Source of the DNA: Mytilus trossulus
Lineage: Eukaryota > Mollusca > Bivalvia > Mytilida > Mytilidae
Length of the DNA stretch: 64,000 nucleotides
Direction: 5' to 3'
Assembly (NCBI RefSeq): GCF_036588685.1
Contig: NC_086373.1
Span: 3,286,001 to 3,350,000 of the forward strand
Position 1 is the first letter of the stretch; each line of letters starts with the position of its first letter. The translations under genes were made by a program, and so were the position numbers. This document shows, piece by piece, positions 1 to 10,577 of the stretch. Below the pieces are notes generated by a model, which did no database searches, had not been told where the DNA came from, and was given only the letters and a program-made list of their open reading frames with translations.

Positions 1-255
1 TCCGGTATGCTACCATTATATATGCAATTGTAAGAGTCATGTGCAAAGCAGAATATTAATAAAACACATGCAATAATTCCTTTTCAAAACTTTGTGCAAG
101 AGAACGTCGTTTACTGCACTGTGACAAAATATCCAATGACGTCGTGCAGCCTGTGACGTCAAGTGTGATTCGCCGTGTTTCGACGGGAAAAAGAAGTTCG
201 TTTATTGTTTTCGGTATTATTTTAGTGATTTATTTTTTTTAAATCACCGATAAAC
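1..255. other. No gene seen
   Basis: AT-rich sequence with no recognisable gene or repeat. It contains several TGACGTCA-like stretches around 137-160, which I do not interpret. Confidence 0.4.
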
Positions 256-372
256 AGAATAAAGGACTTTTTTATACTGACTTTATCACAGAAAATATCA
301 GGCTCGCCCTTCGGGCTCACCTGATATTTGACTGTGATAAAGTCAGTATCAAAAACAAAAAGTCCTTTATTC
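256..372. repeat. Foldback hairpin repeat
   Basis: A long imperfect palindrome. The left arm (AGAATAAAGGACTTTTT, then TACTGACTTTATCACAG, then ATATCAGG) is mirrored on the right (CCTGATAT, CTGTGATAAAGTCAGTA, AAAAGTCCTTTATTCT) around a GCCCTTCGGGC centre. This is the shape of a non-autonomous foldback element. I see no coding potential in it. Confidence 0.7.
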
Positions 373-439
373 TATATTCATTTCCAATACACTGTGAGAG
401 AATATTAATGACCTGACAACAGTATATATATAAATATAA

Positions 440-590
440 AGAAGATGTGGTGTAATTGCCTATGAGACAACTTCCCAAAAGAGACCATATGACACATAAA
501 TTGACAATTAAAGGTCGCCGTACGGCCTGCAACAATAAGCGAAACCCATACCGCAAAGTCAGCTATAACAAGCCTCAAAATTACAATGGC
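440..590 (+). mobile_element. Mussel dispersed repeat, family M1 (fragment)
   Basis: Diverged copy of a short interspersed repeat seen many times in this window and, from memory, throughout Mytilus genomes. Landmarks are GAAGATGTGGTGT, TGAGACAACT, CCGTACGGCC and AACCCATACCGC. It is non-coding. I call the family M1 for cross-reference; its superfamily is unknown to me. Confidence 0.65.
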
Positions 591-1789
591 TATTCCACCG
601 CTGTCGCAATTTGTAGCATTGTCGTTTTTGTATGAATTCGTTTTTGTCGATGTGGTAACTTTCGGTAGCGTAAATTACGTAGAATCCATGTTCAAATGGC
701 ACAAAAAAAACAAAAAAACACAACACAAGGTTTTAATCAAAGCACTATGTAATCTGTTATATTTATATCAGTTTGACATAATAAAACAGTTGCATAATAA
801 TCCTTATTCACTAACACAATATTACTCTCAAGTCTTCTAACTTACTATCTCCACTCTATATATATTCTCTCTCTGATTTCTCTCGCATCGCCTTATAAAC
901 ATAATTACTGGCGGTACCCCGACGGTTCAAAAGATGTGATACCGGGCGGTTCTAAAGATACCAGGCGGTACCTCGACGGTTCTAAAGATTGCTACCGGGC
1001 GGTGCCCTGACAGTTTTAATGATGGGTTACCGGACTAACAGTTAAAAGAGCCAAACAAACTACGCAAGACGCGCGCTTCGTCTACAAAAGACTCAGTAGT
1101 CACGCTCGAATCCAAAACAGTTAAAAGAGCCAAACAAACTACGCAGACGAAGAACACCGAGGACTAATTAATAGTTCTTAAAGTTTTGCCAAATACAGCT
1201 GAGGTAATCTATGCCTGAGGCAGAAAAGCCTTAGCATTTAAAAAATTCAAAATTTAGTAAACAATCAATTTATTAATATAACCATATCAATGACAATTCA
1301 TGTCAGCACAGCAGTGCTGACTACTGGGCTCCACTCTATATATATTCTCTCTCTGATCTATCTCGCGTCCCCTCATATACATAATTACAGGAGGTAACCC
1401 GACGGTTCCAACGATAGGAAATCGGGCGGTACCTCGACGGTTCTAAAGATTGTCTACGGGTGGTACCCTGACAGTTTCAAAAATGGGATACCGGACGGAA
1501 CCGCGACGGTTCCAAAGATTGGATACCGGGCGGTTCTGAGGTTACCGACGGGTGGATTTAAGTTATATAGGCACCGTTCAAATGAATAAATGAAATACTG
1601 GGCATTGTCCTTAAGCAAAAGAATTTAACCCAAATATATTAATAAAAGGATATGTCACATAATAATGTATAATACTTTTAAACTTAAATCGCTATATAAA
1701 GGTATTTTTTCTATTTTAAGGTTGAAGCGTTATACCATGTCCAGGATTTTTAAAGAAAAAAACCAAAGCTAATAGAATACGAGAAGCTA

Positions 1790-1905
1790 GATTTTATCAA
1801 ATATATTGCCTTTGCTAGATGTCTGAAGATTTTATCTGCAGCCTAATATTGTCACCTTCATATCTTCATTTTTGAAGTACAAGCCAATCAGATCCTTCTG
1901 TGTTT
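1790..1905 (-). promoter_or_regulatory. Promoter-like copy of the BRICHOS-peptide genes, unit 1
   Basis: On the minus strand this matches the promoter of genes A and B: GGATCTGATTGGCTTGT (inverted CCAAT box, 1884-1888), then ATGAAGGTGAC, a degraded TATA (CAATATTAGG), then CTTCAGACATC and AGCAAAGGCAA. The 5' splice donor found in A and B (AAAAG|GTACGT) is replaced by AATATATT, so the copy looks non-functional as a spliced leader. No coding exon follows within the unit. Confidence 0.65.
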
Positions 1906-3282
1906 TCATACTTTGAAGACATGATGCTATAAAGTCTTTTTCCTGATCCAATACTCTGACAAAACTTATTTCATTTCATATTTTCTTTACTACAAAAATC
2001 ATTAAATGGAGAGAAAATATTGAAAATATGGTTTAGATAAAATCCAGATTAAACGTAAACTCATTAATATGCAGTATTTTGCCATATATTACATAGTCGA
2101 TTACATGACAGTAATGCTCGACAACTGACCATGTAAATACATCACACACAAGGACATTAACGCCTCTAATATCTAAAAGGTATCCATACAATTAAAAAAC
2201 AAATTATTTTTCTAATTCAACGCTTCATTTGAGATTTTAATTATGTTTGAAGATAGATTTGTATCAACATTTTTAAGAAAATACGTTTATTTCTTCTATT
2301 TCTTATCATTTTGCCCTTCTCTTGACCAGTTGGACTATGGTTTAAGAATGAACATGTTTATGAATATGTATACCGATACTTCAATTATGTTTTACATACA
2401 ATTCGTTCATTCATTCATTGAAACCCCGACGGTTCAAACGATGTGGTACCGGGCGGTTCTAAAGATACCAGGCGGTACCTCGACGGTTCTAAAGATTGCT
2501 ACCGGGCGGTGCCCTGACAGTTTTAATGATGGGTTACCGGACTAAGTTTTGTATATACGCAAGACGCGCGCTTCGTCTACAAAAGACTCAGCAGTCACGC
2601 TCGAATCCAAAACAGTTAAAAGAGCCAAACAAACTACACAGACGAAGAACACCGAGGACTAATTAATAGTTCTTAAAGTTTTGCCAAATACAGCTAAGGT
2701 AATCTATGCCTGAGGCAGAAAAGCCTTAGCATTTAAAAAATCTAAAATTTAGTAAACAATCAATTTATTAATATAACCATATCAATGACAATTCATGTCA
2801 GCACAGCAGTGCTGACTACTGGGCTCCACTCTATATATATTCTCTCTCTGATCTCTCTCGCGTTCCCTCATATACATAATTACAGGAGGTAACCCGACGG
2901 TTCCAAAGATAGGAAACCGGGCGGTACCTCGACGGTTCTAAAGATTGTCTACGGGTGGTACCCTGACAGTTTCAAAAATTGAGATACCGGACGGAACCGC
3001 GACGGTTCCAAAGATTGGATACCGGGCGGTTCTGAGGTTACCGATGGGTGGATTTAAGTTATATAGGCACCGTTCAAATAAATGAAATACTGGGCATTGT
3101 CCTTAAGCAAAAGAATTTAACCCAAATGTATTAATAAAAGGATATGTCACATAATAATGTATAATACTTTTAAACTAAAATCGCTATATAAAGGTAATTT
3201 TTCTATTTTAAGGTTTAAGCGTTATACCATGTCCAGGATTTTTAAAGAAAAAAAACCAAAGCTAATAGAATACGAGAAGCTA

Positions 3283-3398
3283 GATTTTATCAAATATATT
3301 GCCTTTGCTAGATGTCTGAAGATTTTATCTGCAGCCTAATATTGTCATCTTCATATCTTCATTTTTGAAGTACAAGCCAATCAGATCCTTCTGTGTTT
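3283..3398 (-). promoter_or_regulatory. Promoter-like copy, unit 2
   Basis: Same arrangement as the unit 1 copy, 1493 bp further on. The inverted CCAAT box is at 3377-3381. TATA is degraded and the splice donor is lost. Confidence 0.6.
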
Positions 3399-4775
3399 TT
3401 ATACTTTGAAGACATGATGTTATAAAGTCTTTTTCCTGATCCAATACTCCGACAAAACTTAGTTCATTTCATATTTTCTTTACTACAAAAATCATTAAAT
3501 GGAGAGAAAAAATTGAAAATATGGTTTAGATAAAATCCAGATTAAACGTAAACTCATTAATATGCAGTATTTTGCCATATATTACATAGTCAATTACATG
3601 ATAGTAATGCTCGACAACTGACCATGTAAATACATCACACACAAGGACATTAACGCCTCTAATATCTAAAAGATATCCATACAATTAAAAAACAAATTAT
3701 TTTTCTAATTCAACGCTTCATTTGAGATTTTAATTATGTTTGAAGATAGATTTGTATCAACATTTTTAAGAAAATACGTTTATTTCTTCTATTTCTTATC
3801 ATTTTGCCCTTCTCTTGACCAGTTGGACTATGGTTTAAGAATGAACATGTTTATGAATATGTATACCGATACTTCAATTATGTTTTACATACAATTCGTT
3901 CATTCATTCATTGAAACCCCGACGGTTCAAAAGATGTGGTACCGGGCGGTTCTAAAGATACCAGGCGGTACCTCGACGGTTCTAAAGATTGCTACCGGGC
4001 GGTGCCCTGACAGTTTTAATGATGGGTTACCGGACTAAGTTTTGTATATACGCAAGACGCGCGCTTCGTCTACAAAAGACTCAGCAGTCACCCTCGAATC
4101 CAAAACAGTTAAAAGAGCCAAACAAACTACACAGACGAAGAACACCGAGGACTAATTAATAGTTCTTAAAGTTTTGCCAAATACAGCTAAGGTAATCTAT
4201 GCCTGAGGCAGAAAAGCCTTAGCATTTAAAAAATCTAAAATTTAGTAAACAATCAATTTATTAATATAACCATATCAATGACAATTCATGTCAGCACAGC
4301 AGTGCTGACTACTGGGCTCCACTCTATAGATATTCTCTCTCTGATCTCTCTCGCGTCCCCTCATATACATAATTACAGGAGGTAACCCGACGGTTCCAAA
4401 GATAGGAAACCGGGCGGTACCTCGACGGTTCTAAAGATTGTCTACGGGTGGTACCCTGACAGTTTCAAAAATTGAGATACCGGACGGAACCGCGACGGTT
4501 CCAAAGATTGGATACCGGGCGGTTCTGAGGTTACCGATGGGTGGATTTAAGTTATATAGGCACCGTTCAAATAAATGAAATACTGGGCATTGTCCTTAAG
4601 CAAAAGAATTTAACCCAAATGTATTAATAAAAGGATATGTCACATAATAATGTATAATACTTTTAAACTAAAATCGCTATATAAAGGTAATTTTTCTATT
4701 TGAAGGTTTAAGCGTTATACCATGTCCAGGATTTTTAAAGAAAAAAAACCAAAGCTAATAGAATACGAGAAGCTA

Positions 4776-4891
4776 GATTTTATCAAATATATTGCCTTTG
4801 CTAGATGTCTGAAGATTTTATCTGCAGCCTAATATTGTCATCTTCATATCTTCATTTTTGAAGTACAAGCCAATCAGATCCTTCTGTGTTT
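4776..4891 (-). promoter_or_regulatory. Promoter-like copy, unit 3
   Basis: Third copy, inverted CCAAT box at 4870-4874. It is almost identical to the unit 2 copy, so the amplification is recent. Confidence 0.6.
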
Positions 4892-5408
4892 TTATACTTT
4901 GAAGACATGATGTTATAAAGTCTTTTTCCTGATCCAATACTCCGACAAAACTTAGTTCATTTCATATTTTCTTTACTACAAAAATCATTAAATGGAGAGA
5001 AAAAATTGAAAATATGGTTTAGATAAAATCCAGATTAAACGTAAACTCATTAATAGACAGTATTTTGCCATATATTACATAGTCAATTACATGATAGTAA
5101 TGCTCGACAACTGACCATGTAAATACATCACACACAAGGACATTAACGCCTCTAATATCTAAAAGATATCCATACAATTAAAAAACAAATTATTTTTCTA
5201 ATTCAACGCTTCATTTGAGATTTTAATTATGTTTGAAGATAGATTTGTATCAACATTTTTAAGAAAATACGTTTATTTCTTCTATTTCTTATCATTTTGC
5301 CCTTCTCTTGACCAGTTGGACTATGGTTTAAGAATGAACATGTTTATGAATATGTATACCGATACTTCAATTATGTTCTACATACAATTCGTTCATTCAT
5401 TCATTGAA

Positions 5409-6185
5409 CCATAGGTTGTGCATTTTTATCCCAAGGAATAGCGAAGGTTAAAATACGATTATAAATGTTCAATTCGTTGCGAAATAAAAACAAATCCACA
5501 GCGGCCATGGGTTATTCTTGATTATTGTAGGACAAATACAGCAACTTAGTCAACAGTGCGTACGATGCTATTTTGCTTTTCCGTTTTAATAAAAACGTTA
5601 GATATTTTAAAATATTATCTAATTCAATAACAAATTTTATAAAAACGCACACTCTTTAATCCCAAAAATGTGTGTTTATACAATGTTAACACATTCTGAG
5701 TCAAACAAGAAGATTAATATCGGCCGGTATCTACATTATACACCGAATGCATATATATATATAAGTATGCCTGTGATGCCGGGGTAATTTTTGGAACTTT
5801 TATAGCTGACTGAGCAGTATTGGATTTCTCATTGTCGAATAAATACCGTACCGTTTGACGTCACTTTGAATGGTTGTCAAGGACGAGCACATTATTCCGC
5901 GGAATTTTCGCTTAAAAAAATGAACACCGAAATAATAGCTAAAACCGGCCGGTTCTTTTTTTATAGCTTTGTCATCTAATTACCGAAAAGGAGCGTTTAT
6001 TGAAGCTGCTAATTTGTTTACATTTTTCGACGAAGTTTCTGACTCATATTATTCTGGCGCCTGGTACTAACTTCCATGTATTAGCTGATAGTAATATTGA
6101 TATGTGTAATATTATGGATATTGTGACCGGGAACCAATCTAGCCTCATATGAATTAAGGGATAATTAAAAAAAAAACGTTTTTTT
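5409..6185. other. No gene seen
   Basis: Unassigned sequence between the tandem array and the gene A flank. It contains a short AT run at 5750-5761. I recognise no gene, RNA or repeat family here. Confidence 0.4.
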
Positions 6186-6189
6186 TTTT

Positions 6190-6340
6190 TACTTGGGACA
6201 GGTTCAAACATTTGTAGTGGGATTAAACGTTTTATTGGTACAAAATCATCTCCCTTTTTCTGAAATAATAGTTTAACATCATAACATAGAACAACACACG
6301 ATAAAATGTCATTTGGCCGGCTTAACTAAATAAAAAAACA
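6190..6340 (+). mobile_element. Family M1 repeat, 3' part
   Basis: TTGGGACAGGTTCAAACATTTG, GATTAAACGTTTTA and the CTCCCTTTTTCTGAAA..ATAACATCA stretch match the tail of the longer M1 copy at 53828-54240. Confidence 0.6.
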
Positions 6341-6639
6341 ACGTAAATTAACACACCATGAACAAATAAATTTGATCTGCGATATTTGAATGCAAATGCA
6401 TAGTTAATAAAATATTGGGGACAAACATTCAAAGCAAAAAAGCAAACAAAAAAGTCCAAACAATGCCATTGTATAACACCACTGCGGAATATTAAACCTT
6501 TCGAAAAACAAACCACTTTTGAAAAATACCGGTTTAATAATATATACAGGTAAATGAAAAATAACTTGTTAGTATTCTTCAAAGCACGATTTGTGCCTAC
6601 AAGTATCATGTCTTAGGGATACACTCATTATAGATACCA

Positions 6640-6800
6640 GGACCAAATTTTGTATATACGCCAGACGCACGTTACGTCTACTAAAGTCTCATCAGTGACG
6701 CTCGAATCAAAAAAAGTATAAAGAGCATTGAGAACCAAAATTCCTATAAGTGTTGCCAAATTCAATTAAGGTAATCTACGCCTGATGAAGAAAAGCCGTC
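6640..6800 (-). mobile_element. MITE-like repeat, family GATGAGTCT
   Basis: On the minus strand it reads GCGTCACTGATGAGAC..TAGACGTAACGTGCGTCTGGCG. This is a diverged member of the family found at 13990, 30612, 32575 and 50540. It is non-coding. The next 300 bp are the start of the gene A 5' flank that is duplicated at 50.5-52.4 kb. Confidence 0.6.
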
Positions 6801-7174
6801 AGATACATCGTACTTTGTAAACTGAAAATCAATCTGATTAGAATAATTTGTTTATTTGAAAAACTGACTGGATTCCTTTTATTGAAAACATATTTGTTAC
6901 GTTTGGAGAACGAATTTTCCAATGGAAACTAACTGTGTTCCATTTTTTTGCCAATTTGTTCCTTAATTCATTTAAAGCTTGGCTGGTTACAGATCGCAAT
7001 ATTCAGAATGTTACACATATACCTATATAACTAATACCTGGAAAGCAAAACTGGAAACTAAGATGATGTGAGTCAGATTTCATATAGGAACCTTTTTAGA
7101 ATAAAGAAAATAAATCAGCGGTATCCCTTAACTGTATTTTCCGGTATATAGATGAAATGTGCTAATTTTAGCTA

Positions 7175-7880
7175 TCATTTTAAGAATGTTCTTATCCCGG
7201 GCATAAAAACAATGCCGTATTTGGCGAAACCTTTTCAACTTTTGATCTTCAGTGCTGTACAACTTTGTACTTTTTTCACTTTCGATCTTTTATATCTGGG
7301 CGTCACTGGTGAGTCTTGTGTGGACAAGGCGCGTTTTTGGCGTATTGAATTTTAAACCTGATGCTTTTTGTTATCTATTAATCATGTTTTTCTTTGTCTA
7401 ATATGTTCTCCTATTTATTTGTATTGTAGTCCTGTAATATTATGTTGTCATTTCAATGTTATATTTAACTTTGCCATTAAAGTGCGAGGTTTGGCATGCC
7501 ATAAAACTAGGTTCAACCCACCACTTTTATTCCCCCTTTAAAAGTGTCCTGGAAGTCAGAAAGATGGTCATTGTTATATTATTGTTCGTTTCTCTGTGTG
7601 TTGCATTTTAACGTTGAGTCGTTTGTGTTTTCTCTTATTTTTGAGATATTGAGATAAGACGTGGCACGGTACTTGTCTATCTCAAATTCATGTATTTGGT
7701 TTTGATGTTATATTTGTTATTCTCGTGGTGTTTTGTCTGATGCTTGGTCCGTTTCTATGTGTGTTGCGTTTCGGTGTTGTGTCGTTGTTCTCTTATATTT
7801 AATGCGTTTCGCTCTGTTTTGGTTTGTTACCCCGATTTTGTTTTTTGAACAGCGGTATACTACTGTTGCCTTTATTTTTT
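7175..7880 (+). mobile_element. Dispersed mussel repeat inserted in gene A 5' flank
   Basis: It contains a GATGAGTCT-family segment (7195-7350), then a stretch with GTTCTCCTATTTATTTG, GGTTCAACCCACCAC and AACAGCGGTATACTACTG that I recall as a frequent mussel repeat. The matching flank copy at 52140-52200 lacks it, so it is an insertion specific to the gene A side. It is not coding. Confidence 0.55.
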
Positions 7881-7959
7881 GGTATTTTTTATTAAACGAA
7901 AATTCCGAGAAATGATATAATCATCGTAGACAACTAAACAAGGTAAATTCATATAAAAT

Positions 7960-8110
7960 AGAAGATGTGGTATAAACGTCAATGAGACAACTCCTCACCA
8001 AAGACCAAATGACATTACATTTAACAACTAAGGACATTTTACGGTATTCAACAATGAGTCAAACAAATACTGTATAGTCAGCTATAAAAGACCCAGAAAG
8101 TCTCCTAGTT
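7960..8110 (+). mobile_element. Family M1 repeat
   Basis: Diverged copy (AGAAGATGTGGTATAAACG, TGAGACAACTCCTC, GTCAGCTATAAAAGACCC). An equivalent copy sits at the same place in the duplicated flank (52285-52430), so this insertion predates that duplication. Confidence 0.65.
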
Positions 8111-8411
8111 CGACTCAGAATGTAATTGGATAAAAAGACCATTTGTTGGTGAAAAATTGTAAGTTTCTTTTAATTTATTATTTAATAACTTAGGTAAAAC
8201 GGAACAGCAAAACAGTATCGCGTTTCCTGTGGGATCAATTACTATGTATTTGTCTATTAAAATAAAAAAAGACTCATGGCAGCCATATATTTAGTTTCAT
8301 TAATTCTGAATAAGACATCGCTATCCCTCAGGATAAAAAATGCCCATCCGATGTTGGTTTTAAACACAATCAATCAATTGGTTACATATGTACAAGAACA
8401 GCCTAAAATTT

Positions 8412-8565
8412 AGATGTGCAGAGATCGAATGGCCAGCTTAGGAATACAATATCTTCTACGTCAGGACACAAACATATGATTCTGCGGTGTGCAGAGATCG
8501 AATGGCCAGTTAAGGTTTACAATATATTATCGTCATGAAGCAAATAAATGAATCTGCGGTTAGAA
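8412..8565. repeat. Two-copy tandem repeat, about 76 bp
   Basis: TGTGCAGAGATCGAATGGCC occurs at about 8415 and 8491, and each copy ends in ATTCTGCGG / AATCTGCGG. Non-coding. Confidence 0.6.
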
Positions 8566-8984
8566 ATAAGGATAAAATAGATTGCTACATTATCAAAGTA
8601 TCCGGGTACAAAATGATAACTATGTTGATTCTAAAACATGAGACCCGGTGTTTGAAAAAAAGGAACCATAATAACAAAATTAAAAACATCATAATTACTT
8701 CAAATTGATTTTGAAAAATAATTTTACTATTAACTGAAGCAATACTTTAGCACTTCGTTTGATTTATAATTTAAAGGATATTGTAATAGATGCGTTGTGT
8801 GTGGTGACTTTAAACTTGCCGTTGTTGAGCTTTAATTTCAATGTAAAGAAAAAGGATAAACTCTATTGCGAAATAATGATAATTCATAAGTTTGCGGTTA
8901 AACTGGGAATTTACCTAAAACATTTTTTTCATTTTTCCCCCCATTTTATAATTTTTATAGTAAAGAAGATATGAAAGGTATTAA

Positions 8985-9130
8985 ATTCTTTTCTAAGTGT
9001 CGAATTAGAAACAAAACTTTATTGCGACATTTCTTCAAAAAATGAAAACCCAGAAGGATCTGATTGGCTTGTTTTTCAACAAGGAACACATGAAGGTGAC
9101 TATATTAGGCTGCAGATATAATATTCAGAC
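8985..9130 (+). promoter_or_regulatory. Core promoter of gene A
   Basis: The block conserved in all family copies contains an inverted CCAAT box (ATTGG, 9063-9067) and a TATA-like box TATATTAGG at 9101, 38 bp downstream. An initiator-like TCAGAC lies at about 9126. The same elements in the same order stand before gene B, in the three left array units and at 56.4 kb. The TATA is weaker here than in gene B (TATATAAGG). I infer transcription starts near 9126-9132. Confidence 0.65.
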
Positions 9131-9151
9131 ATCCAGCAAAGGCAAGAAAAG
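9127..9151 (+). other. Gene A non-coding first exon (5' UTR)
   Basis: A short leader ends at GGCAAGAAAAG|GTACGT, a good 5' splice donor that is identical in gene B. The acceptor lies just before the start codon (TTTTGTAG|TGAGAAAATG, exon from 10508). The start of this exon is estimated from the TATA position. Confidence 0.5.
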
Positions 9152-10507
9152 GTACGTTATATCAAAATTATAAAGATTAATCATCTATAAAAATAGTTTT
9201 TTGGTTTCAGCGATGTTTTTGTTCGATTAGGTCATTTAAATGTCATTGTATACTTTATGCTTAAGTTTTTGAAATCATTCATTAGTCGACAGTAAAATAA
9301 GGTGGTATTTCTTAAACTTTTAGACTTTTTAGACTATAACTTTTTTTGACAATGCAAAACAGCTTTTGTATGATTTAATCAGACGACAGGTTCTCGCCAT
9401 ATTTAAATACGGGTTTCAAACAAAGGTTCTCACTGTTCATGTCTTTACAGACGTACGACTCATGAAAATATATTTGATCAAATTTAGCTTCTTGTATTTT
9501 ATTGATTTTTTTTCATTTATTTAAAACAGCACAGGATAACGTTTTAACTTAATGATAGAACTATTACCTTTATATTATTGGCTAATATATCTTAACCTGA
9601 GAATTTAGTTTCTACATTTCTGATCTTCGCATATCAACACTACCACTCTAACACGGAGCAACTCAAACAAAAAATGGCGCCACATGTTTAGGTATTTTAA
9701 TCAAACATTTTATACATTAGTTTTGTTTAAAAATTGTCCGATTTCTCTTGTTATAGAGTTATTGCATTCTTATATGTTTTAAATAATTATCAATTAGTCA
9801 TAACTTCATAGGGTAATATGATAAAGTCAAAGTGCATTCGGAATTAAGGCAACTGACTCATAAAGAACAAAACATTCTCTTTGTTGAAATCAGCGAATAA
9901 ACTCTAGCTTATTATATCAAAAGTATCTGGGATTGGCGTGAAGTAAAATATACAATAGAATTTAAAGTGTCCCTGTGTAAACTGAACTGAGTTTATCATA
10001 TCTTTTTCCAAAAAGTGTGTATTTGAACGCTCGTTTCATCTTTAACATAGGTTCTCAAATTTACAGGTCATTTAAATCATAAAAAAGAACAGCTGTTAAT
10101 TGAAAATTGTAAGTTGGTCATTAATTTTACTTTTTATTTAAGTACATTTATATATTAATATATGTTATAATTCGATAATATATGTATTTACACATCAACC
10201 AAGTATGTTTATAAATACATTATTTAGTTAAAAGCAATCAATCTTACATTAAAATACAAAAGATTATTTTTAAATTGCATATACAGAAGGTTCAATTGGC
10301 TTAAATTCGATGCAATATGTGCATTCGTAGATCGAATTAAAACATATTTTGTTAGATGCAGCACAACAATGGTCAGCAATTAATATGTCAGAAGTCGCAA
10401 TGAAAAGCAAAAGTCCATTGTTAAGCCATTCTGTAAGTAAATTACATTTGGAAAATATCGAAAAGCATGACAGGTTTTATTATTTTATTTTCAAATGTCT
10501 TTTGTAG

Positions 10508-10577
10508 TGAGAAAATGTATAGATGGACAATTTTATCGTTCATTTTGTTGAGTGCCAGTATGTTTGAAGCATCCAAG
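10508..10577 (+). CDS. Gene A exon 2: signal peptide exon
   Basis: The acceptor TTTTGTAG precedes 10508. ATG at 10515 opens 21 codons, ending in GCATCCAAG before donor GTAATG, phase 0. The start is fixed by near identity with gene B (17 of 21 residues). Confidence 0.8.

Larger units (their letters stand above)
916..5408. repeat. Tandem array, three units of about 1.49 kb
   Basis: Units begin at 916, 2423 and 3916 (period 1507, then 1493) and the array stops inside the flank motif CATTGAACC at 5408. Units 2 and 3 are nearly identical and unit 1 is slightly diverged. Each unit has two parts. The first 690 bp or so holds two blocks of a roughly 35-bp minisatellite (GACGGTTCTAAAGAT / ACCGGGCGGTACC) around a fragment of the GATGAGTCTTATGTAGACG family and an inverted GTCAGCAC..GTGCTGAC motif. 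The remaining 700-800 bp is a reversed copy of the 5' flank of the peptide genes annotated below (compare 44400-45760). Open frames starting MFEDRF here repeat only because the array repeats, and I do not regard them as genes. Confidence 0.9.

Noticed and set aside
2243..5414. Repeated open frames starting MFEDRFVSTFLRKYVYFF in the left array
   Set aside because: They recur only because the 1493-bp unit repeats, overlap the promoter-flank homology, and the gene B flank equivalent (45595-45760) has no intact frame.
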